From Gammaproteobacteria bacterium (GTDB taxonomy: Bacteria; Gemmatimonadota; Gemmatimonadetes; Longimicrobiales; Gaopeijiaceae), in the NCBI GenBank assembly GCA_024638345.1, contig JAHEKL010000050.1:3280-13239 (forward strand): a DNA stretch of 9,960 bases, read 5' to 3'. The translations under genes were made by a program, and so were the position numbers. Below are positions 1-5,931 of this stretch, piece after piece (positions within the stretch are counted from its first letter, which is position 1; every line of letters starts with the position of its first letter). The notes beneath the pieces are model-generated. The model had not been told where the DNA came from. It searched no databases and saw nothing but the letters and a program-made list of their open reading frames with translations.

Positions 1-96
1 CTCGACTGCCAGAGGTAGACCGACGTATCCGAGACCGATGACACCGAAGGTCAGATCTGCTTCTCGGAAGTGGGCGACGGAGGGGTTGCGGGGCAT
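1..96 (-). CDS. Nucleotide-sugar dehydrogenase, N-terminal fragment (UDP-glucose/GDP-mannose dehydrogenase family)
   Basis: Only the first 32 codons are present; the gene runs off the left edge. The ATG is at 96-94, with a weak AAAGG Shine-Dalgarno-like run about 9 bases upstream. After a short leader the residues FGVIGLGYVGLPLAVE form the start of a Rossmann fold. The GxGYVGLPLA pattern is typical of the NAD-binding N-terminus of UDP-N-acetylglucosamine, UDP-N-acetylmannosamine or UDP-glucose 6-dehydrogenases (WecC/WbpA/TviB type). Such enzymes oxidise the C6 alcohol of a nucleotide sugar to a uronic acid for capsule, O-antigen or exopolysaccharide synthesis in the cytoplasm. The exact substrate cannot be told from this fragment. 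The gene starts 46 bases after hemD with no clear terminator between, so it may be co-transcribed with hemD. The family call is firm; the specific enzyme is open. Confidence 0.85.
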   Translation of the reverse strand, partial: MPRNPSVAHFREADLTFGVIGLGYVGLPLAVE

Positions 97-142
97 TGCG
101 AGAAACCTTTCGGAGGCGGGGGCACCGTGGGCGGCTCAGCCC

Positions 143-1003
143 CTAATTATTGCGAACCCTGACCCAATCATGAAGGGCGGAGACCAGGCCTTCGAGCGTG
201 TGAGGTTGCGCGACCCGGTCGACCCTGATGCCTCGTCCCTCGAGTGCGGCTGCGGTCGCAGGACCCAGCGCCATGACACCCACGTCGCCCGGGATCTCCG
301 GCGCTTCTCGCCTCGTAGCCAGGTCCGAAGAAGCCTTCGCGCCCGACCGGGCGTCCGCGAAGGCCGCGACGGCCGACCCTGCCGTGAAGGTCAGGGCGTC
401 CAGCTGCCCGGTGTCGACCATGTCCCAGAGGCGACGTCCTGCCCCCGGCACCGCGATCGTGCGGTACGCGGGCACGACTTCGACATGGACACCGACTTCT
501 CGGAGCAAGCGAGAGATCACGTCGCGACCCTTCTCGGCGCGAGGAAAGAGGACTCGCAGACCAGCTGGATCGCCGAGCTGGCGGATCGATTCGACGACCC
601 CCTCGGCATGGAACCGGCTCGGGATGAGGTCCGGTGGCATCCCGGCGGCTTCCAGCGCTTCGCCGGTCCGAGGGCCGACGGCGCAGACACGAACCTTCGT
701 CGACTTCAGCCGCTCCGCCGACATCCCAGCGGCTCGAAGGGCCGACTGAAGTGGACCTACGGTGCGCGCAGAGGTGACCACGAGCCAGTCGTAGCCCGAG
801 AGCTCCCGCGCTGCCTGGACGAGGGCCTCCGGATCACTCGGTGGCTCCGTCGATGTGAGGGGAACGTGGACCGGGATGGCCCCGGATGTCTCGAGGAGGA
901 ACGCCAATCGGTCGGGTGAACCGGCGTCTGAGGAGCGGGTTACCGCGACTTGCAGACCAGCCAGGACCTCACGCTTCTCATCCGCGGTGGGAGCAGCGCT
1001 CAG
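143..1003 (-). CDS. hemD: Uroporphyrinogen-III synthase (HemD), with an anomalous start
   Basis: HemD cyclises hydroxymethylbilane to uroporphyrinogen III while inverting ring D, the branch-point step of heme, siroheme and corrinoid synthesis in the cytoplasm. The reading frame shows the family landmarks. Numbered from a start at 1003, they are a first strand GLQVAVTR (16-23), a YDWLVVTSARTV segment ending near 82, VGPRTGEAL (109-117), FPRAEKGRD (153-161), TFTAGSAV (205-212) and LGPATAAAL (246-254). The stop is TAG at 145-143. The first ATG, GTG or TTG in this frame is a TTG at 907, which would delete the conserved VAVTR strand. The open frame continues upstream to a TGA at 1027-1025. I take CTG at 1003 as the likely start, giving 286 residues, because GAGGG lies 5 bases before it. 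The alternative is ATG at 1008, overlapping the rpmB stop, followed by a one-base deletion. Function is confident; the start is not. Confidence 0.88.
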   Translation of the reverse strand: MSAAPTADEKREVLAGLQVAVTRSSDAGSPDRLAFLLETSGAIPVHVPLTSTEPPSDPEALVQAARELSGYDWLVVTSARTVGPLQSALRAAGMSAERLKSTKVRVCAVGPRTGEALEAAGMPPDLIPSRFHAEGVVESIRQLGDPAGLRVLFPRAEKGRDVISRLLREVGVHVEVVPAYRTIAVPGAGRRLWDMVDTGQLDALTFTAGSAVAAFADARSGAKASSDLATRREAPEIPGDVGVMALGPATAAALEGRGIRVDRVAQPHTLEGLVSALHDWVRVRNN

Positions 1004-1004
1004 G

Positions 1005-1223
1005 TCATCCCTCAGCGGACGGCTTCAGCGCCGGTGCCTTGCGGATCTTACCGGCCGAGATACACGACGCGCACACTCGCACCCGCCTGCGATTCCCCTG
1101 ATCGTCCACGATCTTGGCGGATTGGAGGTTGGGTAACCATCGGCGCTTCGTCTTGTTGTGCGCGTGACTCACCCGGTTCCCGGTTTGGGGCCCCTTCCCG
1201 CATACGTAACAAATGCGCGACAT
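1005..1223 (-). CDS. rpmB: 50S ribosomal protein L28, cysteine (zinc-ribbon) form
   Basis: A 72-residue protein starting at ATG 1223, matching the L28 family in length and motif. The N-terminus has the family pattern of a GKGP turn followed by NRVSHAHNKTKRRWLPNLQ (residues 16-34). L28 is a late-assembling large-subunit protein. Two CxxC pairs (C5/C8 and C51/C54) mark the version predicted to bind one zinc ion; many bacteria carry a cysteine-free paralogue instead. The gene starts 18 bases after the unknown membrane-protein gene and its TGA stop (1007-1005) sits directly before hemD, suggesting co-transcription and translational coupling. L28 is more commonly paired with rpmG elsewhere in the genome, so placement after rplQ is unusual. 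The tail after residue 60 is short, basic then acidic, and looks lineage-specific. Confidence 0.95.
   Translation of the reverse strand: MSRICYVCGKGPQTGNRVSHAHNKTKRRWLPNLQSAKIVDDQGNRRRVRVCASCISAGKIRKAPALKPSAEG
1009..1013 (-). promoter_or_regulatory. Ribosome binding site for hemD (supports CTG start)
   Basis: GAGGG on the minus strand lies inside the last codons of rpmB. It is 5 bases from the CTG at 1003, which is normal Shine-Dalgarno spacing, but directly abuts the out-of-frame ATG at 1008. The spacing favours initiation at CTG, though a near-identical arrangement would also result from a lost base after an ATG start. Confidence 0.4.
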
Positions 1224-1241
1224 GATCGAATCGTCCGGGGG

Positions 1242-1757
1242 CTACGCGCCGCCGTCTCCGCCGGCCGGAGCGTCCGCGCCAACGAGTTCGACTTCGGTCG
1301 CCAGAAGGAAGCTCCCCGAGGCCGCAGCCGCCTCTCGCTGCGAGTCGTCCGAGAACACCGACTCCGCGGCCCAGGCGTCGAGGACGCTGTCCGTCAGAGC
1401 GTGGACGGTGCCGGTCACGCGGCCGCGCGCGGCGGGAGAGACCTGCCCCCCCAAGGCTCCGAGTGAACGGTCCAGACGAACGGGGTATGCGGTGCTGTCC
1501 GGAAGCACGGCCAGAAAGACCTGAGCACCGAGGACGCTCTGGACCTCCAGGCCGTCCACTGCGATGAGCTCACCCTCGTACATGATCGGGTTGCTGGCGA
1601 AAGCCGAGACGGACACAGCCTGAGCCGTCACCTCCTCCTCCGCGACGGCCACTTGCGTGGGCTCGGCAGCAATCGAGAGCCAATAGAGGAAGGCTCCCAT
1701 GGCCGCGAAAGCGACCAACATCGCAACAGCGTTGAACATGCCCTTGGCTTGCGCCAT
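1242..1757 (-). CDS. Unknown membrane-anchored protein in the ribosomal operon
   Basis: I do not recognise this 171-residue protein. It starts at ATG 1757, preceded by a good AGGAG site. Residues 1-6 are short and weakly basic. A hydrophobic stretch at about 8-30 (rich in A, M, V, F, L, ending YWLSIAA) looks like an uncleaved signal anchor or single membrane segment. No lipobox cysteine is seen. Residues 32-52 are Ala/Val/Glu-rich and probably a linker. Residues 58-160 alternate hydrophobic positions with Gly turns (YEGELIAVDGLEVQSV, then VFLAVLP, RVTGTVHAL, FLLATEVELV), suggesting a small beta-barrel or OB-fold-like domain outside the membrane. The C-terminus is a Gly/Ala tail. It lies 32 bases after rplQ and 18 before rpmB, in the same operon. 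Composition and direction match its neighbours, so nothing suggests recent transfer. The fold is inference from strand pattern only. Confidence 0.8.
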   Translation of the reverse strand: MAQAKGMFNAVAMLVAFAAMGAFLYWLSIAAEPTQVAVAEEEVTAQAVSVSAFASNPIMYEGELIAVDGLEVQSVLGAQVFLAVLPDSTAYPVRLDRSLGALGGQVSPAARGRVTGTVHALTDSVLDAWAAESVFSDDSQREAAAASGSFLLATEVELVGADAPAGGDGGA

Positions 1758-1788
1758 GTCGCTCCTCTCTCGCTAATCCTCTTCCGTG

Positions 1789-1809
1789 GCTACGCCTCGG
1801 AGGCGTGGC
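1789..1809 (-). other. Imperfect hairpin overlapping the rplQ stop codon
   Basis: A 9-base inverted repeat with one mismatch and a 3-base loop (core ACGCCT-CCG-AGGCGT on the minus strand) spans the last codons and TAG stop of rplQ. No T-run follows, so it does not look like an intrinsic terminator. It could act as an RNA-processing or 3'-stabilising structure between rplQ and the downstream unknown gene, or be chance in GC-rich coding DNA. Confidence 0.3.
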
Positions 1810-2158
1810 TTACGAGCTCGATCAGCGCCATCTCGGCCGCGTCCCCTCGACGGTGTCCAAGCTTCAGGATCCGCGTGTACCCACCCGGGCGTTCCCTGAA
1901 GCCAGGCCCGATGTCGTCGAAGAGCTTCCCGAGCACCTCACGATCCTGGATCCTCCGTGCGGCGAGCCGACGCGAGTGCACATCACCCTTGCGTGCCAGA
2001 GTGATCAGCCGCTCGGCATACGGTCTCAGCTCCTTGGCCTTGGCCGTCGTGGTCTCGATCCTTCCGTGTTGGAACAGGCTGGTGGCCATGTTCCTCAGGG
2101 TCGCGCGCCGATGAGGCACGCTTCGAGACAGCTGTCGACCCTTCTTTCTATGACGCAT
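1790..2158 (-). CDS. rplQ: 50S ribosomal protein L17
   Basis: A 122-residue protein within the usual bacterial L17 length. The N-terminus MRHRKKGRQLSR, followed by HRRATLRNMATSLFQHGRI and the T-K-A-K-E-L-R-P helix, is the diagnostic L17 core. L17 sits at the back of the large subunit near the peptide exit region and is required for assembly. The start is ATG 2158, immediately preceded by an AGGA-containing leader, 49 bases after the rpoA stop. The stop is TAG at 1792-1790. It is the normal last gene of the alpha operon. Here the transcript probably continues, since the next gene follows after 32 bases with no T-tract terminator. Nothing is odd in the protein itself. Confidence 0.97.
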   Translation of the reverse strand: MRHRKKGRQLSRSVPHRRATLRNMATSLFQHGRIETTTAKAKELRPYAERLITLARKGDVHSRRLAARRIQDREVLGKLFDDIGPGFRERPGGYTRILKLGHRRGDAAEMALIELVSHASEA

Positions 2159-2207
2159 GGTCCCGGTTCCTGTGCGCTACCGATATACCACGGGGGAGCG
2201 GTCCTGT

Positions 2208-3257
2208 CTACTCATCGACGGCCTCAGCCCCCGCGCTGGCCTCCTCGTCCACGAAGAAGAGCTGGCCGTCATCACCCTCGGTGACCTTCATACCGAACCT
2301 CAATCCGTGCTCGGCCAGAAACTCCTCGATCTCCTGAAGCGACTTCTTCCCGAAGTTCTCGATTTCGAGCATCTCGCTCTCCGTTCTCTGGATCAGCTCT
2401 CCGAGAGTCCGGATGTTCTCCTTCTGAAGGGAGTTGCGAGACCGGACAGAGAGCTCCGCCAAGTCCTCGATACGCCGATCGAACAAATCGCGAACAGCTT
2501 CCGTTACGGGGCTGGCCCCTTCCGGCCTCGGCTGTGGGATCCCGTCGGCACCGAAATAGAGCAGATACTCCAAGTGCTTACGCACCAACCCTGAAGCCGT
2601 GGCCAACGCTTCCTCGGGAGAGACCGACCCGTCGGTCTCGACGAAGAAGGTCAACTGATCGAAGTCGGTGCGCTGGCCCACACGGGTCTCCAAGACCTGG
2701 AAGTTCGCCCGCCGGACGGGATTGTAGACCGAATCGACCCGGACGAGATCCACCGGCTCCGTCTTGCCGACGGGATGCTGGTCCGCCAGAACGAATCCCC
2801 GGCCCTTGTTCACCCGGAGCTCCATATGGAAGTCCCGGTTCTCCTGCAGGGTCAGGATCCTATGCTCGGGATCGAGCACTCGGACTCCGCCCTTCTCTTT
2901 GATGTGACCGGCGGTCACGGGACCTGCCTTCTTGGCGCTCACCTCCAGCATCACCTCGTCCACGTCGTCGTCCAGCACGACGATCAGGGACTTCAGGTTC
3001 TGGATGACCTGGTGCACATCCTCGACCACACCTTGGATCGTCTGATGCTCATGCACGACGCCGTCGATACGAAACGCCCAGACGGCTGCGCCACGCAGAG
3101 ACGAGAGCAGGACCCGACGCACCGAGTTGCCCAATGTGTGCCCATACCCTCGCTCGAGAGGCTCGATGAGGAACTCCCCGATTCGCCCCTCGGCCGAGGT
3201 CTGGACGGTCTCGACCTTCTCCGGAAGGACGAGTCCTGTAAGATCAATCTCCACCAT
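2208..3257 (-). CDS. rpoA: DNA-directed RNA polymerase subunit alpha
   Basis: The alpha subunit dimerises to nucleate RNA polymerase assembly, and its C-terminal domain contacts UP-element DNA and activators. With ATG at 3257 the protein is 349 residues. The N-terminal domain carries the assembly motif GYGHTLGNSVRRVLLSS (about 38-54). A linker around residues 240-265 leads to the C-terminal domain from about 268, with ELSVRSRNSL, then NIRTLGEL, NFGKKSLQEIEEFL and GLRFGM. R272 and N275 correspond to the DNA-contacting Arg265 and Asn268 of E. coli alpha. A glutamate/aspartate-rich tail of about 25 residues follows. A longer frame opens at GTG 3278, but GGAGG at 3265-3261 fits ATG 3257 (3-base gap) or GTG 3254 (6-base gap), so the extra seven residues are probably untranslated. 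It lies 63 bases after rpsD. Confidence 0.97.
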   Translation of the reverse strand: MVEIDLTGLVLPEKVETVQTSAEGRIGEFLIEPLERGYGHTLGNSVRRVLLSSLRGAAVWAFRIDGVVHEHQTIQGVVEDVHQVIQNLKSLIVVLDDDVDEVMLEVSAKKAGPVTAGHIKEKGGVRVLDPEHRILTLQENRDFHMELRVNKGRGFVLADQHPVGKTEPVDLVRVDSVYNPVRRANFQVLETRVGQRTDFDQLTFFVETDGSVSPEEALATASGLVRKHLEYLLYFGADGIPQPRPEGASPVTEAVRDLFDRRIEDLAELSVRSRNSLQKENIRTLGELIQRTESEMLEIENFGKKSLQEIEEFLAEHGLRFGMKVTEGDDGQLFFVDEEASAGAEAVDE

Positions 3258-3260
3258 GTT

Positions 3261-3265
3261 CCTCC
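3261..3265 (-). promoter_or_regulatory. Ribosome binding site deciding the rpoA start
   Basis: GGAGG lies 3 bases before ATG 3257 and 6 bases before the in-frame GTG 3254. Because this strong site falls inside the reading frame extended to GTG 3278, the upstream start is unlikely to be used. Confidence 0.6.
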
Positions 3266-3320
3266 ATGCATCGGCCACGCGAGGGACAGGCCTCGGGCAC
3301 CGTTGCTTTGCTCGGCAGGA

Positions 3321-3956
3321 CTACTTGGAGTACAGCTCCACGATGAGCTGCTCTTGGATTTCCATCGAGATGTCGTCACGGGTCGGGACCCGCACCACTC
3401 GGGCGACCCGATTCTTTTCGTCGAGCGTGAGCCACTCCGTGAGCTTGGGGCGGGTCCGGGCGGTGAGGCTGGACTCCACGAGATCCAACTCGCGAGAGGT
3501 GGTACGGATCGCGATGTCGTCTCCCGCTCTGACCTGATAGCTCGGGACATCGACGAGGTGACCGTTCACCTCTACGTGACGGTGGCGAACCAGCTGCCGA
3601 GCCTGATTTCTGCTCGACGCGAATCCGAGGCGAAACACCACGTTGTCCAAGCGTTTCTCCAAGCCCACCAGCAAGTTCTCGCCAGTCACGCCCCCGCGCT
3701 GGGCAGCCTTTCGGAAGAGGTTCCTGAACTGAACCTCCTGAAGGCCATACATGCGCTTGACCTTCTGCTTCTCTCGGAGCTGCAACGCATAGTCCGACTG
3801 CTTTCTGCGACGCGCCTGTGCCGGTCCGTGCTGCCCGGGAGGATAAGCTCTCCGCTCTACCGGGCACTTCTCGGTGTAGCACTTCTGACCCTTCAGGAAC
3901 AGCTTCTGTCCCTCACGACGACAGAGCTTGCAGACAGATCCGGTGTATCGCGCCAT
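3321..3956 (-). CDS. rpsD: 30S ribosomal protein S4, zinc-binding form
   Basis: A 211-residue S4, a primary 16S rRNA binder that initiates small-subunit body assembly; in E. coli it also represses the alpha operon. The N-terminus MARYTGSVCKLCRREG begins a four-cysteine set (C9, C12, C26, C31) as in zinc-binding S4, followed by the conserved ERRAYPPGQHG segment (35-44). The S4 RNA-binding domain occupies roughly 101-165, including RLDNVVFRLGFASSRNQAR and VEVNGHLVDVPSYQV. The C-terminus EQLIVELYSK matches the family end. The start is ATG 3956 with AGAAGGGA just upstream; the stop is TAG 3323-3321. It sits between rpsK and rpoA, the proteobacterial/Bacteroidota arrangement. Firmicutes usually place rpsD elsewhere. 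Confidence 0.97.
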   Translation of the reverse strand: MARYTGSVCKLCRREGQKLFLKGQKCYTEKCPVERRAYPPGQHGPAQARRRKQSDYALQLREKQKVKRMYGLQEVQFRNLFRKAAQRGGVTGENLLVGLEKRLDNVVFRLGFASSRNQARQLVRHRHVEVNGHLVDVPSYQVRAGDDIAIRTTSRELDLVESSLTARTRPKLTEWLTLDEKNRVARVVRVPTRDDISMEIQEQLIVELYSK

Positions 3957-4034
3957 CGATCCCTTCTCTTATCCCAGAGCCATGCGGTGCGCTCGTCTGG
4001 ACACCAGTCGGAGCGGGCAGCACCCTGTCATGGC

Positions 4035-4050
4035 AAAACGCACGGCGTGC
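4035..4050 (-). terminator. Weak hairpin plus T4 after rpsK, possible attenuator
   Basis: On the minus strand, one base after the rpsK stop, GCACGCCGTGC can fold into a 4-base-pair GC stem with a 3-base loop, followed by G and TTTT. The stem and T-run are both short for an efficient intrinsic terminator, and rpsD, rpoA and rplQ must be expressed downstream. At most it would cause partial termination or pausing; it may be chance. Confidence 0.2.
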
Positions 4051-4051
4051 T

Positions 4052-4459
4052 TCACACGCGGCGCTTCTTCGGAGGCCGGCACCCGTTGTGTGGGAGCGGA
4101 GTCACATCCTGTATCGACTTCACCTGAAGCCCCGCGGCCGCGAGTGCGGAGATCGCGGACTCACGACCCGACCCCGGACCCTGTACGCGGACATCGACCC
4201 TGCGGACGCCTAACGCAAAGGCTTCCCGGCCGGCCTGCTCGGCCGCCATGGTGGCGGCGAACGGGGTGGACTTCTTCGACCCCTTGAACCCGGCCTTTCC
4301 GGCACTCGCCCAAGTGACCACGTCACCCTTCGTGTCGGCGATCGTCACGATCGTATTGTTGAACGTGGCCTTGATATGGGCCACACCCTCGGCTTCGACC
4401 GTGCGCTTTCGGCGGCTTCGCGCCCCCGATTTCTTACCGCCCGTGCCCTTGCTGGACAA
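4052..4459 (-). CDS. rpsK: 30S ribosomal protein S11
   Basis: S11 is a platform protein of the small subunit that lines the E site near the Shine-Dalgarno duplex. The core GVAHIKATFNNTIVTIAD (25-42), WASAGKAGFKGSKKSTP (50-66), FAATMAAEQA and VRVQGPGSGRE (90-100) are classic S11, as is the end DVTPLPHNGCRPPKKRRV. Numbering is from a TTG start at 4459, giving 135 residues. An in-frame GTG at 4468 would add three residues, but AAGGAG (4473-4468) overlaps that GTG and lies 8 bases before the TTG, so TTG is preferred. The N-terminal 20 residues are basic and Gly/Ser-rich as usual. The stop is TGA 4054-4052. It lies 54 bases after rpsM. Confidence 0.96.
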   Translation of the reverse strand: MSSKGTGGKKSGARSRRKRTVEAEGVAHIKATFNNTIVTIADTKGDVVTWASAGKAGFKGSKKSTPFAATMAAEQAGREAFALGVRRVDVRVQGPGSGRESAISALAAAGLQVKSIQDVTPLPHNGCRPPKKRRV

Positions 4460-4467
4460 AGACCTCA

Positions 4468-4473
4468 CTCCTT
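4468..4473 (-). promoter_or_regulatory. Ribosome binding site deciding the rpsK start
   Basis: AAGGAG on the minus strand ends inside the GTG at 4468, which therefore cannot pair with it as a start. It lies 8 bases before the TTG at 4459, a normal spacing, so TTG is the likely initiator. Confidence 0.55.
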
Positions 4474-4513
4474 CCGTCGACCAGCCGAAATGCGCCGAGC
4501 CGACAGGATCGGG

Positions 4514-4894
4514 TTACTTCTTAGGTGGCTTCTTCTTACCTGCGATGGCCCTGCGCCTCCCCTTGTGGGTGCGGGCGTTGGTGCTCGTCCGCTGACCACG
4601 AACGGGGAGGCCCCGCCGATGCCTCAGACCCCGGTAGCAGCCGATGTCCATCAACCTCTTGATGTTCATCGAGGTCTCGGTCCGCAACGCACCTTCGACC
4701 TTGTACTTCGTCTCGATCTCGCGACGCAGCCGGCTGACGTCCTCTTCAGTCAGGTCCTGCGTTCGGAGGTTGCCGTCGACACCAGCCCCCTCGAGGATGG
4801 CGTTCGCTCTAGGGTGACCGATCCCGTAGATGTAGGTCAGCGCGATCTCGATGCGCTTGTTCCTGGGAAGATCGACCCCCGCGATACGTGCCAT
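4514..4894 (-). CDS. rpsM: 30S ribosomal protein S13
   Basis: A 126-residue S13, a head protein that contacts the P-site tRNA and forms inter-subunit bridges with L5 and 23S rRNA. MARIAGVDLPRNKRIEIALT is the standard N-terminus, YIYGIGHPRANAIL (21-34) the first helix-hairpin-helix region, and GCYRGLRHRRGLPVRGQRT (86-104) the family signature. It is followed by NARTHKG and a lysine-rich tail that reaches the P-site tRNA. The start is ATG 4894 and the stop TAA 4516-4514. The gene lies 36 bases after rpmJ and 54 before rpsK, as in most alpha operons. Nothing is unusual. Confidence 0.98.
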   Translation of the reverse strand: MARIAGVDLPRNKRIEIALTYIYGIGHPRANAILEGAGVDGNLRTQDLTEEDVSRLRREIETKYKVEGALRTETSMNIKRLMDIGCYRGLRHRRGLPVRGQRTSTNARTHKGRRRAIAGKKKPPKK

Positions 4895-4930
4895 GATGCG
4901 TCCCGAGTCCTAGTGGCTTCGCCGAGCCGG

Positions 4931-5047
4931 CTAGCCCTGTCGCTGCTTGTGCCGGGGATTGCGCTTGCAGATGATCCGAACGACGCCTCGACGACGAATC
5001 ACCTTGCAGTGCTCACAGATCGGCTTCACGCTTGTCCGTACCTTCAT
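4931..5047 (-). CDS. rpmJ: 50S ribosomal protein L36, zinc-ribbon form
   Basis: A 38-residue protein from ATG 5047 to TAG 4933-4931. It begins MKVRTSVKPICEHCKV, continues with IRRRGVVRIICK and ends NPRHKQRQG. The four zinc ligands are present: C11, C14, C27 and H33. L36 is the smallest large-subunit protein and stabilises 23S rRNA domains late in assembly. It is the first gene after the promoter at 5083-5111, with a GGGGG stretch 5 bases before the start. In many bacteria infA sits just upstream of rpmJ; here map is directly upstream. The gene is too short for most ORF cut-offs, but its identity is clear from sequence. Confidence 0.97.
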   Translation of the reverse strand: MKVRTSVKPICEHCKVIRRRGVVRIICKRNPRHKQRQG

Positions 5048-5082
5048 GACGCCCCCGGCATCCGTTCGTTGCAGAGCTTGGA

Positions 5083-5111
5083 AGTATAACCCGTAGGTCC
5101 TGCGCTCTCAA
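5083..5111 (-). promoter_or_regulatory. Predicted sigma70 promoter for the rpmJ-rpsM-rpsK-rpsD-rpoA-rplQ unit
   Basis: On the minus strand TTGAGA (5111-5106) and TATACT (5088-5083) are separated by exactly 17 bases. Each matches the sigma70 consensus (TTGACA, TATAAT) at five of six positions. An A-run just upstream (around 5119-5123) could serve as a weak UP-like element. The predicted transcription start is near 5076, giving a leader of about 29 bases before the L36 start codon. It lies in the only gap of about 100 bases in the cluster, between map and rpmJ, where a separate alpha-operon promoter would be expected. No experimental support is available from sequence. Confidence 0.7.
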
Positions 5112-5151
5112 GCCAGGTTTTTCGAGGCCGAAGCGGTGTGCACGCCATGCT

Positions 5152-5925
5152 TCAGTGACTCTCGACCCGCAGGCTCTCCAGCGTGAGGATCCGAGGCCCC
5201 CCTTCCGTCAGGGCCACCGTGTGCTCGAAGTGCGCTGAGGCCGACCCATCCGCCGTGACCATGGTCCACCGGTCGGCGAGGGTCCTGATCTGATGAGTTC
5301 CGACGGCGATCATCGGTTCGATGGCGAGCACCATTCCTTCCTTCAAGAGCGCGCCCGTTCCGGGTCTCCCGTAGTTGGGGACCTGCGGGTCCTCGTGCAC
5401 CTTTCGCCCCACCCCGTGTCCGACCAGGTCACGGACGATGGAGAATCCCGTGCCCGCCACGGTCTCTTCCACCGCGTGACCGATATCTCCCACGTGGGAG
5501 CCGGGCACCGCCAACTCGATCGCGGCCTCCAGCGCATCCTTCGTAACGTTCAGCAGACGCTCGGTCTCCGCGTCGATCTCCCCCACTGGGAACGTCCGAG
5601 CGGAGTCGGAGCACCAGCCGCCCAGCCGGACACCGACGTCGATGGAGATGATGTCTCCCTCTTCCAACGTCCGGTCCTTGGAGGGAATGCCGTGAACCAC
5701 CTCTTCGTTGATCGACGTGCAGAGCGAACCCGGGAACCCATACAGCCCCTTGAACACCGGAACCGCGCCTTCCGTCGAACGGATGAATGCCTCCGCGAAC
5801 GAATCCAGCTGAAGGGTGCTGACGCCCGGAGCGATGCGATGGGACAGCTCGCGGAACAGCTGCGCGATGATCGACCCCCCACGCGCGATGACTTCGATCT
5901 CGTCGGGCGTCTTGAGCTCGATCAT
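5152..5925 (-). CDS. map: Methionine aminopeptidase, type I
   Basis: A 257-residue enzyme that removes the initiator methionine from nascent proteins whose second residue is small. The five metal ligands are visible: D96 (SIDVG), D107 (CSDSAR), H170 (VGHGVG), E203 (AIEPM) and E234 (FEHT). The substrate-binding H78 (VVHGIP) and H177 (VHEDP) are also present. The conserved order and length, with no N-terminal SH3 or zinc-finger extension, indicate the minimal type I form. The start is ATG 5925, 6 bases after the adk stop, with AGGGATCG upstream; the stop is TGA 5154-5152. Location next to adk, secY and ribosomal genes is common in Gram-positive and several other phyla, and links peptide maturation with ribosome and translocon synthesis. 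Confidence 0.97.
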   Translation of the reverse strand: MIELKTPDEIEVIARGGSIIAQLFRELSHRIAPGVSTLQLDSFAEAFIRSTEGAVPVFKGLYGFPGSLCTSINEEVVHGIPSKDRTLEEGDIISIDVGVRLGGWCSDSARTFPVGEIDAETERLLNVTKDALEAAIELAVPGSHVGDIGHAVEETVAGTGFSIVRDLVGHGVGRKVHEDPQVPNYGRPGTGALLKEGMVLAIEPMIAVGTHQIRTLADRWTMVTADGSASAHFEHTVALTEGGPRILTLESLRVESH

Positions 5926-5931
5926 CGATCC

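Noticed and set aside
97..142. GGGGC...GCCCC inverted repeat between hemD and the dehydrogenase, considered as a terminator.
   Set aside because: The stem is 5 base pairs around a 15-base loop and no T-run follows on the minus strand.
38..919. A 293-codon plus-strand open frame opposite hemD.
   Set aside because: The translation is Arg/Asp/Gly-rich and featureless, and the opposite strand holds a clear uroporphyrinogen-III synthase.
2775..4127. A 450-codon open frame on the plus strand opposite rpoA, rpsD and the end of rpsK.
   Set aside because: It is the antisense shadow of GC-rich ribosomal and polymerase genes. Its translation has no coherent domain and all real genes here run on the minus strand.
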